Below are positions 22,701 through 34,083 of a stretch of 64,000 bases of DNA, one piece after another. The stretch spans positions 203,809 to 267,808 of the forward strand of contig CAJNDS010002125.1 in NCBI GenBank assembly GCA_905221605.1. Reading direction: 5' to 3'. This DNA comes from Symbiodinium natans. Lineage: Eukaryota; Sar; Dinophyceae; Suessiales; Symbiodiniaceae. A program made the translations under genes and the position numbers. The first letter of the stretch is position 1, and each line of letters starts with the position of its first letter. The notes beneath the pieces are model-generated. The model worked only from the letters and a program-made list of their open reading frames with translations. It was not told the origin of the DNA and ran no database searches.

Positions 22701-25235
22701 TCGCGAGAAGTACTGGCTACCTTTGTGATTGCGTCGTAACTACTGCTAGATTAACCCGAAATCCTAAACCCCAAAACTCTAAACCCTAAACTCTAAGAAG
22801 TCATAACATCACTGCAACCGCGGTCCTCCCGTGCAACGGCGAGTGCCTTCATGGCTGCATCCGAGGCAAAGCCCCAGCTCCTATCGACTTTCCATGTGTA
22901 ACGGGGTCCAGGGATTAGGGTTTAGTGAGGGTGTTCGGGCACTGTTGGGTTTAGAGGATTTAGGGGCTTTTGGGCAGTTTTGGCGTGTAGAGGGTTCAGG
23001 GTTTAGGGCCTCTACGCTATCATTTGTGGTTGCTCGTTGTATTGAGTTAAGAAGGATTGGCGTGTCCAGGATTCCAGGTAGTGCTTTTTCAGAAGAGCTG
23101 AGATGCGTTCCCAACATCCCGGTTCTTCGTGGGGAGCTTGGGGATTCGGTGCCCTTTATGAGCCCTAAAAGGTTGGCGTTCTGTTTAGGGTTTAGGGTTT
23201 AGGGTTTATATAGGAAACACACACACACAAGTAATTCCCGGAGTCTCTACACAGAACTCTTAAGTGAAAAAGGCCACAAGACGCCGCAAGAAAGCCTCCA
23301 CAAGCCCACCAACAACCCAGAGGGCCCCTAAACCCTAAACCCTAAACCCTAAACCCTAAACCCTAAACCCTAAACCCTAAACCCTAAACCCTAAACCCTA
23401 AACCCTAAACCCTAAACCCTAAACCCTAAACCCTAAACCCTAAACCCTAAACCCTAAACCCTAACCCCTAAACCCTAAACCCTAACCCTAAACCCTAAAC
23501 CCTAAACCCTAAACCCTAAACCCTAAACCCGCCTAAACCCGCCTAAACCCTTAAACCCTAAACTAAACCCTAAACCCTAAACGCTAAACCCTAAACCCTA
23601 AACCCTAAACCCTAAACCCTAAACTGAAGGTGATGCGTCCCTTCTGAGCCAGGCGGCTGCACCATGGCGAGTGCTGCGGCCTCCATGTCCTCAGCAGCCC
23701 AAGGCGCCGCGCAAAAAAGATAAGTCTTAGGGTTTAGGGTTGAGGGTTTAGGGGTCAGGGTTTAGGGTTAGCCACCCAACTTTCAATTTCTCTTGGGAGG
23801 TTCCCCTTTATCCTAACAAGGTACTTTAATCCCTATTAAGGACTGCTGGCTGCTAGTATAAGGAGGAACATCCCAAATTTTCTCTCAGGTCCGAAGCCCT
23901 CATTTCAAACATGAACTGGGCCTGTCTGGGTAGGCTTCAACTAAAAAGTGGTCATCATGGCAGTTCATGACGCCTTTCTATGGGCATTAAACCCTCCGAA
24001 TGCTATCCCTAAATATAATGCTCTTAAACCCAATAAGGGGAAAGAAGGGAACATGCAAAATATTCAAATGGCCTGCCTAGCTCTTGTGAAGCGTGCACTG
24101 AGGTCGGCGCCAGCACACTGAAAGATGGACACTTCTCGCCAAGACTCGTGCTTGAGGAGAGACATATCCCAACTCAAAGCATCACTACGGCGTTTCCTAA
24201 CTCTCTCTCTCTCTCTTACAGGCGGCCCGAAACCCTAAACCCTTAGCCCTAAACCCTGAACCCTAACCCTGAGTCCAGAAACCCTTCCCTCCACCTCTTC
24301 CGAAGGCAAGAGTCTGTCAGCTCCTCGAGTTCGCCTCTGCCTCAGCAAATCTCGCTCCACCAGATTCCGAAGTCCAAGTCGCTGAGGAGTAGACAACATC
24401 TCCACCCTAACCTGAAGCCCTATACAGGGGCCTCAAACATTAGAATAGGCTTTTTTTCTTGGGGGGGGGGGGGGGGGGGGGGGGCTATTATAGTACAGTT
24501 ATATAGGGGCCATAAGGGGAATGCTCTGGGTAATTACCTCTATAGTACACTTACCGTGGCGGTTTCGGAGCCTGGGGTTCGTCTCACCTGGTCCCCTAGC
24601 CCCTGCCCCCCCCCCCCCCCTGTTTTGCACCCCTCCCCCTACTTAGGGCTTAGGGTTTAGCTCAGGTTTCGGGTTTAAAAGGCTGCCGGATCAAAAAGAA
24701 TAAGAAAGGATCCAAAAAAAACAAACAGCAGAGGGTTCAGGGTTCAGGGTTCAGGGTTTAGGGCCTAGGGTTTAGGATTTTTTCTTTTGATCCCTTTTTG
24801 TTCTGCTTTTGATCCTTTATTCTTAGTTTTGTGATCCCTATGTTTCGGGTTTAGGGTTTAGGGTTTGGGGTTTGTGGGTCTTTTTTCCCTGCTGCACAGC
24901 TGGGGCAAATCCGCATCGCAGGGCGAGTCTGACGGGGTTCGTTTGGGGTTTGGGGGTTTGGGGTTTGGGGTTTAGGGTTTGGGGTTGAGGGTATAGGGTT
25001 TGGGGTTTAGGGTTTAGGGTTTAGGAACCCCTGAACCCTAAACCCCTCACGCCGGGGCGCGCGAGGCCTCGGCGAAGGCTTCGCCGAGGCCCAGGGCCTT
25101 GGCCAGAACCTGGCGCATCTTCCTGGCCCAGGGAGGGTTTATGGTTTAGGGTTTAGGATTCAGGGTTAGGGTTTAGGGTTTAGGGTTTAGGGTTTAGGGT
25201 TTAGGGTTTAGGGTTTAGGGTTTAGGGTTTAGGGT

Positions 25236-25323
<88 letters not shown>

Positions 25324-26896
25324 GGTTTAGGGTTTAGGGCCAGGGAGAGTGCGATTTTTGAGGTTCCAGAAAAAAAAAGGGGTTTGGGGTTTAGGGGCCA
25401 GTTTAGGGGAGCCAGAATCAGGGGTACCTTCTTGGGGTCCTTGTTATAAGGGAATCCGCCAAAGGTTCGTCAACCCCCATTTTGAGGGTCAAGTTGAGGA
25501 TCCCTGTGACAGTCCTTAGTATTGGGGGTGCCGAATTCTGTAAGCACTCTCCGATTCCGAGGTTCCCTAAACCCTAAACCCTCAACCCTCAACCCTAAAC
25601 CCTATACCCTAAACCCCAATTTTTGTGAGGGGATGGTTCCGATGCGCAGCTTGTGCCGCCTTGCGCGAACCTGTCGGCGAGCCACGTGTCTAGTATACTA
25701 TAGGTCCTTATACTTAGAGTCCTGAATAGGAATGATCGCATGCCCGATTAAAAATCCCTATCGCGGACTGTTAGTATAAGGGGGAACATGTCAATATAGA
25801 AGCCTGAATGCGTAGAATAGTTTGTTTTGTTTTTTTGTTTTTTTGTTTGGGGGGGGGGGGGGAGTATTATAGTAATTTTTAGAACAGCTGCAGAAGCACT
25901 GCAAGCACGACGGGAGCTACTTTTCAGCCTCCTCAGATTCGACTCAAGCGCTACTGGTCATCGCACTATTTGCTTAAGAATCCCCAAAAACATCATAGAA
26001 TAGAGTCATCCTTATATTGCCCTTACAAGGAAGAATATGTTCCATTTTGGGGGGGTTCTGAATATAGGGGCCTTAGTAATTGGAGCAGGGTTTTGGGGGC
26101 GATTGTAGTATAACTACAAAGGGACCATGAGGGAGTACTATCAGTACTTCTTCCGACCCCTATCCCTAAACCCTAAACCCTAAACCTAAACCCTAAACCC
26201 CAAACCCTAAACCCCCTATAGCAAGCAGATACTGGGTCAGGGGCCTGGCCAGCAGCACACGAGCTTTCATGTTGGCAAGCCTCGGGGGATGCCGGCTTTT
26301 TTTCAGATTTTAGGACCCCGAACCCTAAACCCTAAACCCTAACTGAACCCTGAACCCTGAACCCTAAACCATAAACCCTAAATCAGCAGCGGGAATCTCT
26401 CCCAAGCCCCGTGTGCGCAAGGCCAGAACCACCCCAACGCACGCTAAAGCGCAAGTGTCAGTGTGACTGTAGAACTCCGCAACCTCAACCCCATGTTCCC
26501 TCAAGTATCCTGCAAGTCGCTTGTAAACCATGACCACCTCAACCTCAAGTCTCGGCTTGAGTCTATCCCTGCGGGTTGACAGCTGAAGCGAAATCCGTGG
26601 TCCGAATCCTAAAGTGCCGAAGAGCCCTCTGCCGACGAGTTGCCGCTTCACGTCCTCCATGGCTTGACGACGGTTTTGCTGCTGCGCCCGGGCGTCCTTG
26701 GAGATTTGGGGGGGCCATTCGGGAACCCTTAAGGAACCCTAAACCCTAAACCCTAAACCCTAAACCCTAAACCCTAAACCCTAAACCCTATTCAGGAACC
26801 CTTGAGAAACCCCTTTTGCGGAACTTCAGGCCCGAATCCGGCCTGCTTCTCTCGGCGCTCTTTGTCGCGTTCGGCTTTGGACGTGTGGTTGTGCAT
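16790..26896 (-). CDS. exon islands, probably the N-terminal half of the DEAH helicase gene
   Basis: Between telomere-like arrays lie short GC-rich stretches with coding character on the minus strand: about 16900-16790 (KADKKLLAQEVQQWQ), 18640-18550 (acidic, SQEVKAEEPEADASEEAS), 19205-19075 (VLGELENRWNALRAMQLEAL), 20110-19990 (WDVQEYSEEEAQEAFAG), 20545-20425 (VLMHCQDEASAEAFLAS), 20900-20838 (CSARLFQWLHEALKVAMEAC), 21146-21081 (GSKETKAAKVQQVEEEPPG), 22155-22060 (SAQERLRVWLCLHLPEDEIP), 23703-23634 (WAAEDMEAAALAMVQPPG), 25131-25046 (ARKMRQVLAKALGLGEAFA). Each has an AG|G acceptor near its upstream edge. They share strand with, and directly precede, the helicase core, so they are most simply its N-terminal exons. 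No domain is recognised and exon limits are approximate. A separate upstream gene is the alternative. Confidence 0.5.
17157..17241. repeat. TTTAGGG array, 12 units
   Basis: Perfect 7-mers. Confidence 0.97.
17485..17637. repeat. 9-base TTTAGGGGG array
   Basis: About 14 units of TTTAGGGGG with edge variants; a longer register than the usual 7-mer. Confidence 0.95.
17640..17716. mobile_element. family C element
   Basis: TTTTGGGGGGTAGTAAAGTA, ATAGGGGCCATAAGGGAATAC, CAATTATTCCGACCCTGTA. Confidence 0.7.
18052..18436. repeat. 8-base CCCCAAAA array, about 45 units
   Basis: Nearly pure CCCCAAAA (TTTTGGGG on the other strand) with short CCCCACAA and CCCTAAA patches. Confidence 0.96.
18653..18790. 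repeat. TTTAGGG array
   Basis: About 17 perfect units, then degenerate ones. Confidence 0.97.
19782..19868. mobile_element. family E element
   Basis: AAGGGCACCCTTTCTGGGG, AGGGAAACTTGAACC, AAAAGGGTAGCACTGGGCT; lies between exon islands on the minus strand, as an intron would. Confidence 0.75.
20676..20821. mobile_element. family B element with C and A tracts
   Basis: CAAATTGCTTAAGAACCCCC followed by long C and A runs, CCTTATAAGGGC, then GGGGATCTCAGGCAAATAGTA. Confidence 0.75.
20929..21014. repeat. TTTAGGG array, 12 units
   Basis: Perfect 7-mers between two exon islands. Confidence 0.97.
21145..21249. repeat. CCCTAAA array
   Basis: Opposite orientation to the array at 20929-21014, about 130 bp away with an exon island between them. 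Confidence 0.95.
21713..21796. repeat. tandem duplication, two copies of about 42 bp
   Basis: TTCCTACGTGTACCACTTAT and TTCCTACGTGTACCAATTAT, each followed by GCCRGGAGGCTGTGAGA. Confidence 0.9.
21935..22043. mobile_element. family F element
   Basis: CTTGGAGGTTCATGGGTAC at the left pairs with GTACCCATGAGCTTCCAGG at the right. Confidence 0.85.
23328..23624. repeat. CCCTAAA array, about 40 units
   Basis: Longest 7-mer array in the window, with CGCCTAAA variants near 23530. Confidence 0.97.
23792..23874. mobile_element. family A element
   Basis: GGGAGGTTCCCCTTTATCCTA ... AAGGACTGCTGGCTGCTAG ... GGAGGAACATCCCA. Confidence 0.8.
24450..24562. mobile_element. family C element with 28-G tract
   Basis: A poly-G run, CTATTATAGTACAGTTATAT, AGGGGCCATAAGGGGAATG, GTAATTACCTCTATAGTA. 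Confidence 0.72.
25144..25340. repeat. compound TTTAGGG then TTGAGGG array
   Basis: About 11 TTTAGGG units followed by 14 TTGAGGG units (25234-25325) and a return to TTTAGGG. The variant has spread as a block. Confidence 0.96.
25702..25795. mobile_element. family A element, left end worn
   Basis: GTCCTTATACTTAGAGTCCT ... GCGGACTGTTAGTATAAGG ... GGGGGAACATG. Confidence 0.75.
25966..26056. mobile_element. family B element
   Basis: ACTATTTGCTTAAGAATCCCC ... CCCTTACAAGGAAGAATATG ... TTTTGGGGGGGTTCTGAA. Confidence 0.8.
26085..26162. mobile_element. family C element
   Basis: GGGTTTTGGGGGCGATTGTA, GGGACCATGAGGGAGTAC, TACTTCTTCCGACCCCTA. Confidence 0.7.
26385..26696 (-). CDS. exon, unrecognised; likely second exon of the gene starting at 26896
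   Basis: The frame opens after CCAAG|GAC at 26696 and encodes about 100 residues beginning DARAQQQNRRQAMEDVKRQL, then a mixed region with KPRLEVEVVMVYKRLAGYL and a cysteine-containing segment. The start is basic and likely helical. It is the longest open coding stretch between 16 and 30 kb. I do not recognise the family. It follows a short exon with an ATG (26896), so the two are probably the 5' end of one gene. The end lies near 26385, where degenerate CCCTAAA repeats begin. Confidence 0.55.
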
Positions 26897-27032
26897 GGAA
26901 CCTGGAGCTTGCAGGGCTTTGGGGTTTGGGGTTTGGGGTTTAGGGTTTAGGGTTAGGGTTTAGGGTTTAGGGTTTAATTAGGGCTTAGGGTTTAGGGTTT
27001 AGGGTTTAGGGTTTAGGGTTTAGGGTTTAGGG
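26729..27032. repeat. CCCTAAA (26729-26790) and TTTAGGG (26924-27032) arrays flanking a first exon
   Basis: Inverted arrays on both sides of the exon at 26822-26896. Confidence 0.93.
26822..26896 (-). CDS. probable first exon with start codon
   Basis: An ATG at 26896 opens a charged peptide beginning MHNHTSKAERDKERREKQ and running on as AGFGPEVP. It is bounded on both sides by telomere-like repeats. Lys/Arg/Glu-rich starts of this type are common at the N-terminus of RNA helicases. All exon islands below it are on the same strand, so it may be the start of the DEAH helicase gene, which would then span about 22 kb. That link is inference. Confidence 0.5.
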
Positions 27033-27889
27033 TATGCGATATGTCCGTTATGTTAACAAAAGCAGGCCGTGGCCTTCTCTGCTAGGCTGCAGCTGAGCAG
27101 CCCCGCTACTACCTTCGAAGCCTAAACCCTAAACCCTAAACCCTCAACCCTAAACCCTAAACCCTAAACCCTAGACGAATGCGGGTTAGCCCTGACCCCC
27201 CCTGTGCACACAGCGCCCCGCCCACACTGAGGCCGCGGCCCAGGGGTCCTTGCGGTGCAGCTGGGCCTCACTTTCTCATCAGGGGCGGCACGGATTTTCA
27301 GGAGGCTTGGAATTTGGAACGCAGGTTCTGAAAAGCCTTCAAGTTCAGGAGCTTTGCTGCCTGGGCAAATGGTGCTTGAAAAACTGAACTCTGTAGGCTT
27401 GGCGGACTCCGCTCAGAAGACTGAAGCTATGCGAGGCATCCGTTACAATTACCAATAGTATTCCCTTCTGGTCCCATTATGACTATAACATACTATAATG
27501 TAATATACTAGAATATGCTATAATGAAGTATAATTTACAAAAACATAATATATTACAGTATACTCTTTTCCCCAAAAGTCCTATTCTGATCTCGAGAAGT
27601 GGTCTGAGATTGTCTAGACTAAGGGTTCCCTTGAGAAGCCCTCATCCAGACCCTAAGCCCGAAGCCCGAAGGTTGGAGGCCCTGAACCCTAAACCCTTTT
27701 GCATACCCTAAACCCTAACCCTAAACCCTAAACCCTAAACCGTACTTTCACAAGCCAGTGGATTCTTGAGTTCTAATGCAATTTGGCTATCACGACAGTT
27801 TTTTCACTCTTTACTCTGTTGTACAGTTGTGCAGCCTTATTCCCAACAGCACGTACTGTTTGGTTTCACTGGAGCTTCTGACACTCTAA

Positions 27890-28215
27890 TCCAGAAAAGT
27901 CCGAGCATGAGAGGCGGAAACATCCGGAATCGTAAAACAAAGCGGATCGGAACAACAAACACTCCGGAAACGTCCGAAAATGAAAGACGGAAAATATCTC
28001 TGGAAGTGATGGAGAAAGAAACGAAACGAAAAGAAGACGGGGAACATGTCCGAAAATGAAAGATGGAAACATCCGGCAATGATGGCATATGGTGCGAACC
28101 GAGGGCAAATCCCGATATGTCCGAACATGAAGATGGAAAGCGAACCGGGAAGATGAACAAGTCCGGCGATGTCCGAAGAGGAAGGACGGACATGTCCAGA
28201 AATGATTCGAGCCTC
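27890..28215. repeat. degenerate minisatellite with (A)TGTCCGRAAATG units
   Basis: Loose repeats of about 17 and 34 bp such as ACATCCGGAATCG, ACGTCCGAAAATGAAAGA, ACATGTCCGAAAATGAAAGA, ATGTCCGAACATGAAGATGG. Open in several frames on both strands as a result, so the ORFs here are not taken as genes. Confidence 0.75.
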
Positions 28216-28679
28216 GCCAAGCACCTTCAGAGCCGACGTCCGCGTAGCCGGAGTCGGCGGGCTGCTGGGGGTGCTCGAACCTGGGAGCTTGAAATGCCAA
28301 GGACCAAGGGGTTGCAGGAAGGTTGTTTTTTTTTTTTTTTTCTGTTCCTTCTTCTTGTTTTATAGGAAAAAGTGGCACAGGGACGTTGGTTGGTATTGGG
28401 GTATCCTAGCATGAGTCGGGCCGCCTTCGACATGCGAGGACACATGTTCCGCATCTTCCGTAGTCCAAGCAAAGAGGCGGGCGGCTCACGTAGTTTCCGG
28501 CTGCGAGGATGAAGGAAGACGCAGACCATGTGAACAGGATCCCAAACGCAATCTGGAGTGCTGTTCAATGAGCGTACATTGCGCTACCATACACAGCACA
28601 CGATCGGCTGTCTTTGGCTAGGCCCCCTAAGAAAAACAACCTTAACAGTCACGCAGATTTTGCCACGGTCAGCACCTCA

Positions 28680-28786
28680 CCCCTATACTCCCCTTAGAAC
28701 CTTAATAAAAACAAAATGTTCAATATCCTCTTGGGGTTTATATACACAAAACACTAATTCCCAAGGGGGGATATAGACCCTTGGCC
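28680..28786. mobile_element. family D element
   Basis: Same ends (TATACTCCCCTTAGAACC and TTCCCAAGGGGGGATATAG) and inner ATATCCTCTTGG; host gene not recognised. Confidence 0.8.
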
Positions 28787-30343
28787 CTAAAGAAGCGGGC
28801 GTCCTGAATAAAAAGAGCACAGGAGCCGGCAGCCCGTCCGTCGGCAGCGCCCTGTCCTGCTCATGGGCTTTAGGGTGTTGAGCAGTTCGGGTTTCGGGTT
28901 TAGGGTTTCGGCAGCAATGCAGCCCTCGCAGAAAGAAGTCCATGCACCTAAGGACAAGGTCTGCCAAGGAGGCGGTCCGCGGCAACACCCCCCCTGGTCA
29001 AGGGCACCTCCCCATGATGCTTTTGTTTCTCTTCTCCATAGGCGCTAGCCGAACAAGCTCTGATCCGAGGCGCATGACTGACCGGCAAGTTCTGTTGCAT
29101 AAATTTGCTGCTGATTCAGGCGTATCTTTGGGGCATTTCTGCCAAAATGCCACTATGCTGGACGATGCTGTGTCTGCAACAGAACTACCAATCTGCGCTG
29201 AATTCAGCCCCTTCCATTGTGCACGATTCCCAGTTCAGTTCACCTAGCATTTGGCGCTTGGAGCTTCAAGGGCAGGGGTTTGTTTTCCAAGGGGTTGCCA
29301 GGGCTGCAGCTCCTGTAGCAAAGGCTGGGAAACGTGACCAACGGTAGAGTGAGAGGTCTCCAACAAGCCCTTCCATCCATCACCCCTTGTACTTGGCACA
29401 CAAAAAGTCGAGATGCGGAGCAACACGCTGTAGACATAGCGTCGAGGATTTAGCAACTTGCTACGCAAAGCCTTACAGGGCTTGCCGGAGTATCTTCCTT
29501 TTCTCCGAAGTTCTGCTACGCAAGCTCGATTGCGCAAAAGCGCTTGCTACTCGGGCAATTGTGGAAGCGCGCATTTGGATGGACATGTGGCGCACATAGC
29601 GTTAGATGGCCCGCTGCATGATACAAGCTAGTTCTGGCATAGCACAGTGCTAGCGGGGGCTTGCTCCTACAGCACTGCGAGATTTCCACTTAAGCAGCTT
29701 GCGTAATGCAAAGGTGCAAAGTGAAGTGGCACTGGCACGCCGCGTGCAGCTGGAAACGCCGGTGCTTTTAGCTTGGATCTGCTTGGTTAATCTGTCTAGG
29801 ATCGGGTTCTGGGCAACATGCTCTGGAACACGTTGAACCTTGCATTTGGAAAATGCTACAAGTTCCTCACTCCCGACATGCCTTGTGCACACCCACTGAG
29901 ACTCTCCATACATCGGGAAAGCCCCACTCAGATTGGCATGCAAGGTGCGACTAGTGGCAAGTATGCCTTTGGCAAACTCTCACTAGTACTGCTAGAAGAA
30001 TGGGTGACACAACCGAAGCCACGCAAGCGGCTAAGGAATTTCGACGCATGACATGATGCCTAACTCTTCTGTTGCACCTCTGCTAACCCTTTGAGAATGA
30101 AGTCAGACATGTTGTCTGAGATACTCGGGGTCGCAGAGCCGGGACAGGGCCCGGGGTGCTTGTCCACTATCTGCTGGTTCTGCAACAAAGAATGCCTATG
30201 AGAACACCTCGGCATCCAGTAGAGCACCCTTACCCCTTACGCACCTGCCAGTCCCATGTGGCGACACTCTTCAAACAATATGAGTATGTAAGCTTCACCT
30301 GTCTGATGTGATGCCCAGTGACCCAGTGCGAAAGCCTCAGAAT

Positions 30344-32345
30344 CTACTTGCCCCGGCTGCCCCGGCCGCTTTTCCCCTCCCGACTCTTGCCAGCGGTGGG
30401 GCCTGGAAGGTGAACGTCACAGTAGCGCCGCACTTCCTCCCATTGCCTCAGATCGATGTCGTTCAAGCTGTGCAGTTGCCCCTCGAGTGCTTGGCCGATT
30501 TCACACACCAGGGGCGTCATGAGCTCCAGGTCGAGCTTCAGCCGCACACCCGCAAGGGCCTAGCTCATGGTTGGGATATCATTTAAAAGTTTAAATTTGT
30601 TATATATTCCTTGTTGGGTTTAAGTACCCTTAAACTCCTTAACAATGTAGAGTCTTACCCAACTATGACAAAGGAGCGATGTTCAAGAGCGCCTGAGTGC
30701 CGATCTTCTTGCAGTGGCCCCTCGCTCGGGTGGCCACGTCCTTGGCGAGCTGGCGCACCTCCATGCCGCTCTCGGGGGTGGTGTTCGTCAGCGCGCTGAC
30801 GATGCCGGCGCAGTCCTGCCATGTGAACTCATCGATCCTCCTTGAGGCCTCCTTGGCGGCCATTCTGCCAAACAACTCGATGTTGTGTCCCTTTTGGCAG
30901 AGGCGGTTGAAGGCCCAGCAGCAGTTTGCGATGGCCTGAGGGGGGTATGTTCTGATATTCGCGGAGGCGACCTGGGCAGCGACGTCGAAGAAATGCAAGG
31001 CTCCCGTGCCTTAATCCCTGTTCCCCAAGGAAGAAAAAGGCATCCTTTTTGTTCATATATAAGAAAGCCCATAGCCCAAAAAGTAAAAAGGATCCCTAAC
31101 ACTGCTCTAGCTGCCATTCATCACATCCAGCGTGGCCAGCGACCACGCGATGGTTGACACGCCCTGGGGGCTGAAGTCGCAGATGCGCAAGGCAGCTTCA
31201 GAAGCTACCGACTCGGCGAAGCTCCAGATGTCCTCGAAGAAGGCATCCTTCGACTTGGAACGGGGCCTGCGCCCAATCAACTTTGCCATGGCCCAGAGGG
31301 CCATGGAAAGCTCCTGCGGGAAGAAGAGCTCGAGATTGCCTTGGCTTGCTCTCGTCCGGCATGCGGCGTTTCTGCAGAAGCGCGTCACTGCCTCCTTGTC
31401 CAAAGGTGCCCCTGCCCGGGATTCCGACTGGAGCTTGGCGCAAGCCCACAGGCTGTTGGCCAGACCCTGTGGTGACATCTCCCGGAACATCACCTCCTCA
31501 ATGTACAAGAGGCACTCGTTGCAGAAGGTCTTCACTGCCTTGCCCTTGAGCCCCAGCTTCGCCACAGCCCAAAAGCTGTTGGTGAGGCACTGCGTGCTGA
31601 ACTGGGCCAGCCGCGTCGTGCCTTGCATCATCACCACATGTGCGAGCTGAACTCCCTCCGGCCCCAGACCACAAGAGCTCTCGCTCAACCTGGCCAGGCC
31701 CCAAAGAGTGTTTGAAAGCTCTTGGCACGAGAACTGCTTCATGATTGGTGGGGAGGTTTGTGCGAGCTGGGCGATGATGCCCTGCACGTCGCTGCCTCTG
31801 ACGCCAAGCTTGCCGAAGGCCCAAATCGTTCGCATGATGGCACGTGAAGTTGTGAGCCCCTGGGCCTTCGACCTGAGCACTGACAGCACGCTCTCAAGGC
31901 GTCGGTCATCTAACACATTCTCCAGTCCTCCCATGGCGCCATAGGCATCCTGCTCCGCAAGCTTCGCCATGCGGTGGAGACCGGACACAAGCGATGCCAC
32001 CTCGCAAGTCCCGGCGAGCTGTGACAATGTGGAGAGTACCTCCCCCACGTCCTTGTGCTGTTCCCACGCCAGTTCTTGTGGTCCCGCGATGTCGCACTCT
32101 GTCCCGTTGAGCGAAACTTGTGGGAGAGGTGCTTTCGACTCGGTGGAGCCCTCGAAGCGAATGAGCTCCTGCAGCTTCAGCACCTGCAGCTCCGGCTGCG
32201 ATCTGTCCTGCCTCGTGTAAGCCACTGGCATCCACGACCAAGTCATGGTAATCTGCGGTTGCAGAACGATGTGCTCAGGCGCAGCGGCATAGCGAAACCT
32301 TGGGTCAAGCTGAACCGCAAGCGCCGCAAAGTCTGAAACAGCCAT
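30344..32345 (-). CDS. alpha-solenoid repeat protein of the OPR/HPR type, 3 exons, 592 aa
   Basis: Exons: 32345-31115, 31009-30678, 30559-30344 (1779 nt). The protein holds about ten degenerate repeats of roughly 35-40 residues with the signature LSNTLWGLARL, LTNSFWAVAKLGLKG, LANSLWACAKL, LSMALWAMAKL, VSTIAWSLATL, IANCCWAFNRL. This W-A-x-A-x-L helix-pair pattern is seen in octotricopeptide/heptatricopeptide and FASTK-like proteins, which usually bind organelle RNA in algae and alveolates. No RAP domain is visible; the C-terminus is a short basic tail. Organelle targeting is not evident from the N-terminus (MAVSDFAALAVQL). Intron 1 starts GC with GCA repeated after the acceptor; intron 2 also starts GC and has ends TCATAGTTGGG / CCCAACCATGA that are inverted repeats. 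The 1.2-kb uninterrupted first exon is unusual in this window. Confidence 0.82.
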
Positions 32346-32873
32346 TGCTTGCAAACCACAAAGGCTAGCAGGGAGGCCGGCTTACACGTGCGATCTCCGA
32401 AACCCACAGGCTGTGAGCTACAGGGTCCTTTGAGCCATAGCCATGCGGGGTTTCGGCTGAGCTTTCATCATGATTTCAGGGAAGATTCCTTCACATTGAG
32501 GGGTCTCATGGCTCTCTCTGCCCTGGCACATGTTTGCAGATCTTTACACTGGAGTGGCGGCGAGATGATGAGCATGAGATCTTCTGGCCCGGCGCGGGAC
32601 GCACCCGAAGCCTCTAATCTCCGAACCCCACTTCGAGTTTCATGAGCACTCACAAGTACGGTTACCAGCAGGGGCAAGATTTAAAAAAAACAGCTCATAA
32701 GTTCCCATGAACCTCCAAGTAAGCCTGGCCTCTGCCACTCGAAGCAGATGTTTTTCTGCTCCTCGACCTTGAGGGCTTGGAGTTCCTCGCGGCAGTCAGA
32801 CGGAGCTTTGGAGGGTTAAACTATACTGAACTTGGTACCCTTGCAAAAAAATATGTTCAGCTGTTCCTTAGGG

Positions 32874-32966
32874 ACTGTGGTAACCCCTTCTACTAACAGT
32901 CCTTGATTGCTTAATAGGGATTTTCGTACCTCCTATTCAGGGCTGCAAGCATAAGGGCAGGCAGGG
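32874..32966. mobile_element. family A element, divergent
   Basis: CTACTAACAGTCCTTGATTG, AATAGGGATTTTCGTACC and CAGGGCTGCAAGCATAAGG; lies upstream of the OPR-type gene. Confidence 0.65.
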
Positions 32967-33647
32967 GTGAAGTACCCCTAAGTTAAGGCGGTTTACGGCT
33001 TCGTGTTTTGGGCCTAGATTCATGCGGACTGAAAAAGCCTGCGGAGAGACAAGCCACGTGGAAATGAATTAAGAGTTTAAGGGCTTTGGGTTCAGGGTTC
33101 AGGGTTCGGGGTTTTACGGTTTTCGGGGTTTAGGGATGTATTGCCATCCCCTGGAACATTTGTAAGAAAGATATGCTTTGATCTTGGCGAAGCAACATCG
33201 CTCTGTGGATTTGAACGCCTCATCACGCTCAGAAGAAAGCAGCTTCTACTTTTGAGGGCGCCCTAAACCCTAAACTCTAAACCCCTTGCGCAGCCAGATT
33301 GATTTCATCAAGGTTCGGGAAGTACTTTGCTGGACCCGTGACCATGCCAGTTCGTCGACATATTGACATGCCGGTAGCGTGCTCCTGTGTATGTAAAAAG
33401 ATAGAGCTTCAATCATCATGTGTACACGCAAAAGGAGACCCAATATACACGCAGCAATGTGTACACGGAACAGTATGTACACTCACCAGTAGCATATAAA
33501 CCCTCCGTCATATCCCCCCAAGAACCATTAAAATGTGATGCTTGATTTCCCCGGTGTATGCACAAAGTCTCTCTTTGCATGCATACACATATCATCTATG
33601 TGTCTATGTAATGATTTCTTTACATCTGCGAACTTACTTTCTGTTTC

Positions 33648-33742
33648 CTTACTCCCCCTAGAACCTCAATAAAAACAACATGTTTAATATTCCCTTGGCC
33701 TGTATATAACTAAACCAACAATTCCTAAGGGAGCTATAGTAC
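33648..33742. mobile_element. family D element
   Basis: ACTCCCCCTAGAACCTCAAT, TATTCCCTTGG and ATTCCTAAGGGAGCTATAG match the family; lies in a gene-poor stretch. Confidence 0.75.
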
Positions 33743-33847
33743 ACTAGGGGTGTACCATAATAAGGGGTCCCTAAGAAAGTCCCCCAAAGAGTAGGATTTC
33801 CCTTATAATGAGATGGACCCCAAGTGACCCGAGAAGGTACCCCTCAT

Positions 33848-33867
33848 CTACTATTTGCTTAAGAGCC

Positions 33868-33931
<64 letters not shown>

Positions 33932-34083
33932 AAAATAGAAAATGTGTGGATATGTATATACATATATATATATATATACATATTTGATTATGCTTCATCT
34001 TCCTTTTTTGAGGGTAATACAGGGATTATCAATACAGGGATTATCATTTTTTATCTTTTTGGGGGTTCTGAAGCAAATAGTAG
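33848..34083. mobile_element. family B element carrying a CA microsatellite
   Basis: CTACTATTTGCTTAAGAGCCC, about 30 CA units (33868-33927), then GGGGGTTCTGAAGCAAATAG. Left and right ends are inverted repeats. Confidence 0.83.

Larger units (their letters stand above)
27040..30340. other. gene-poor stretch after the OPR-type gene
   Basis: Holds the minisatellite at 27890-28215, a family D element, and from 29000 to 30340 sequence almost free of telomere-like repeats. A minus-strand frame at 29943-29650 is open but has no recognised family. Confidence 0.4.
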
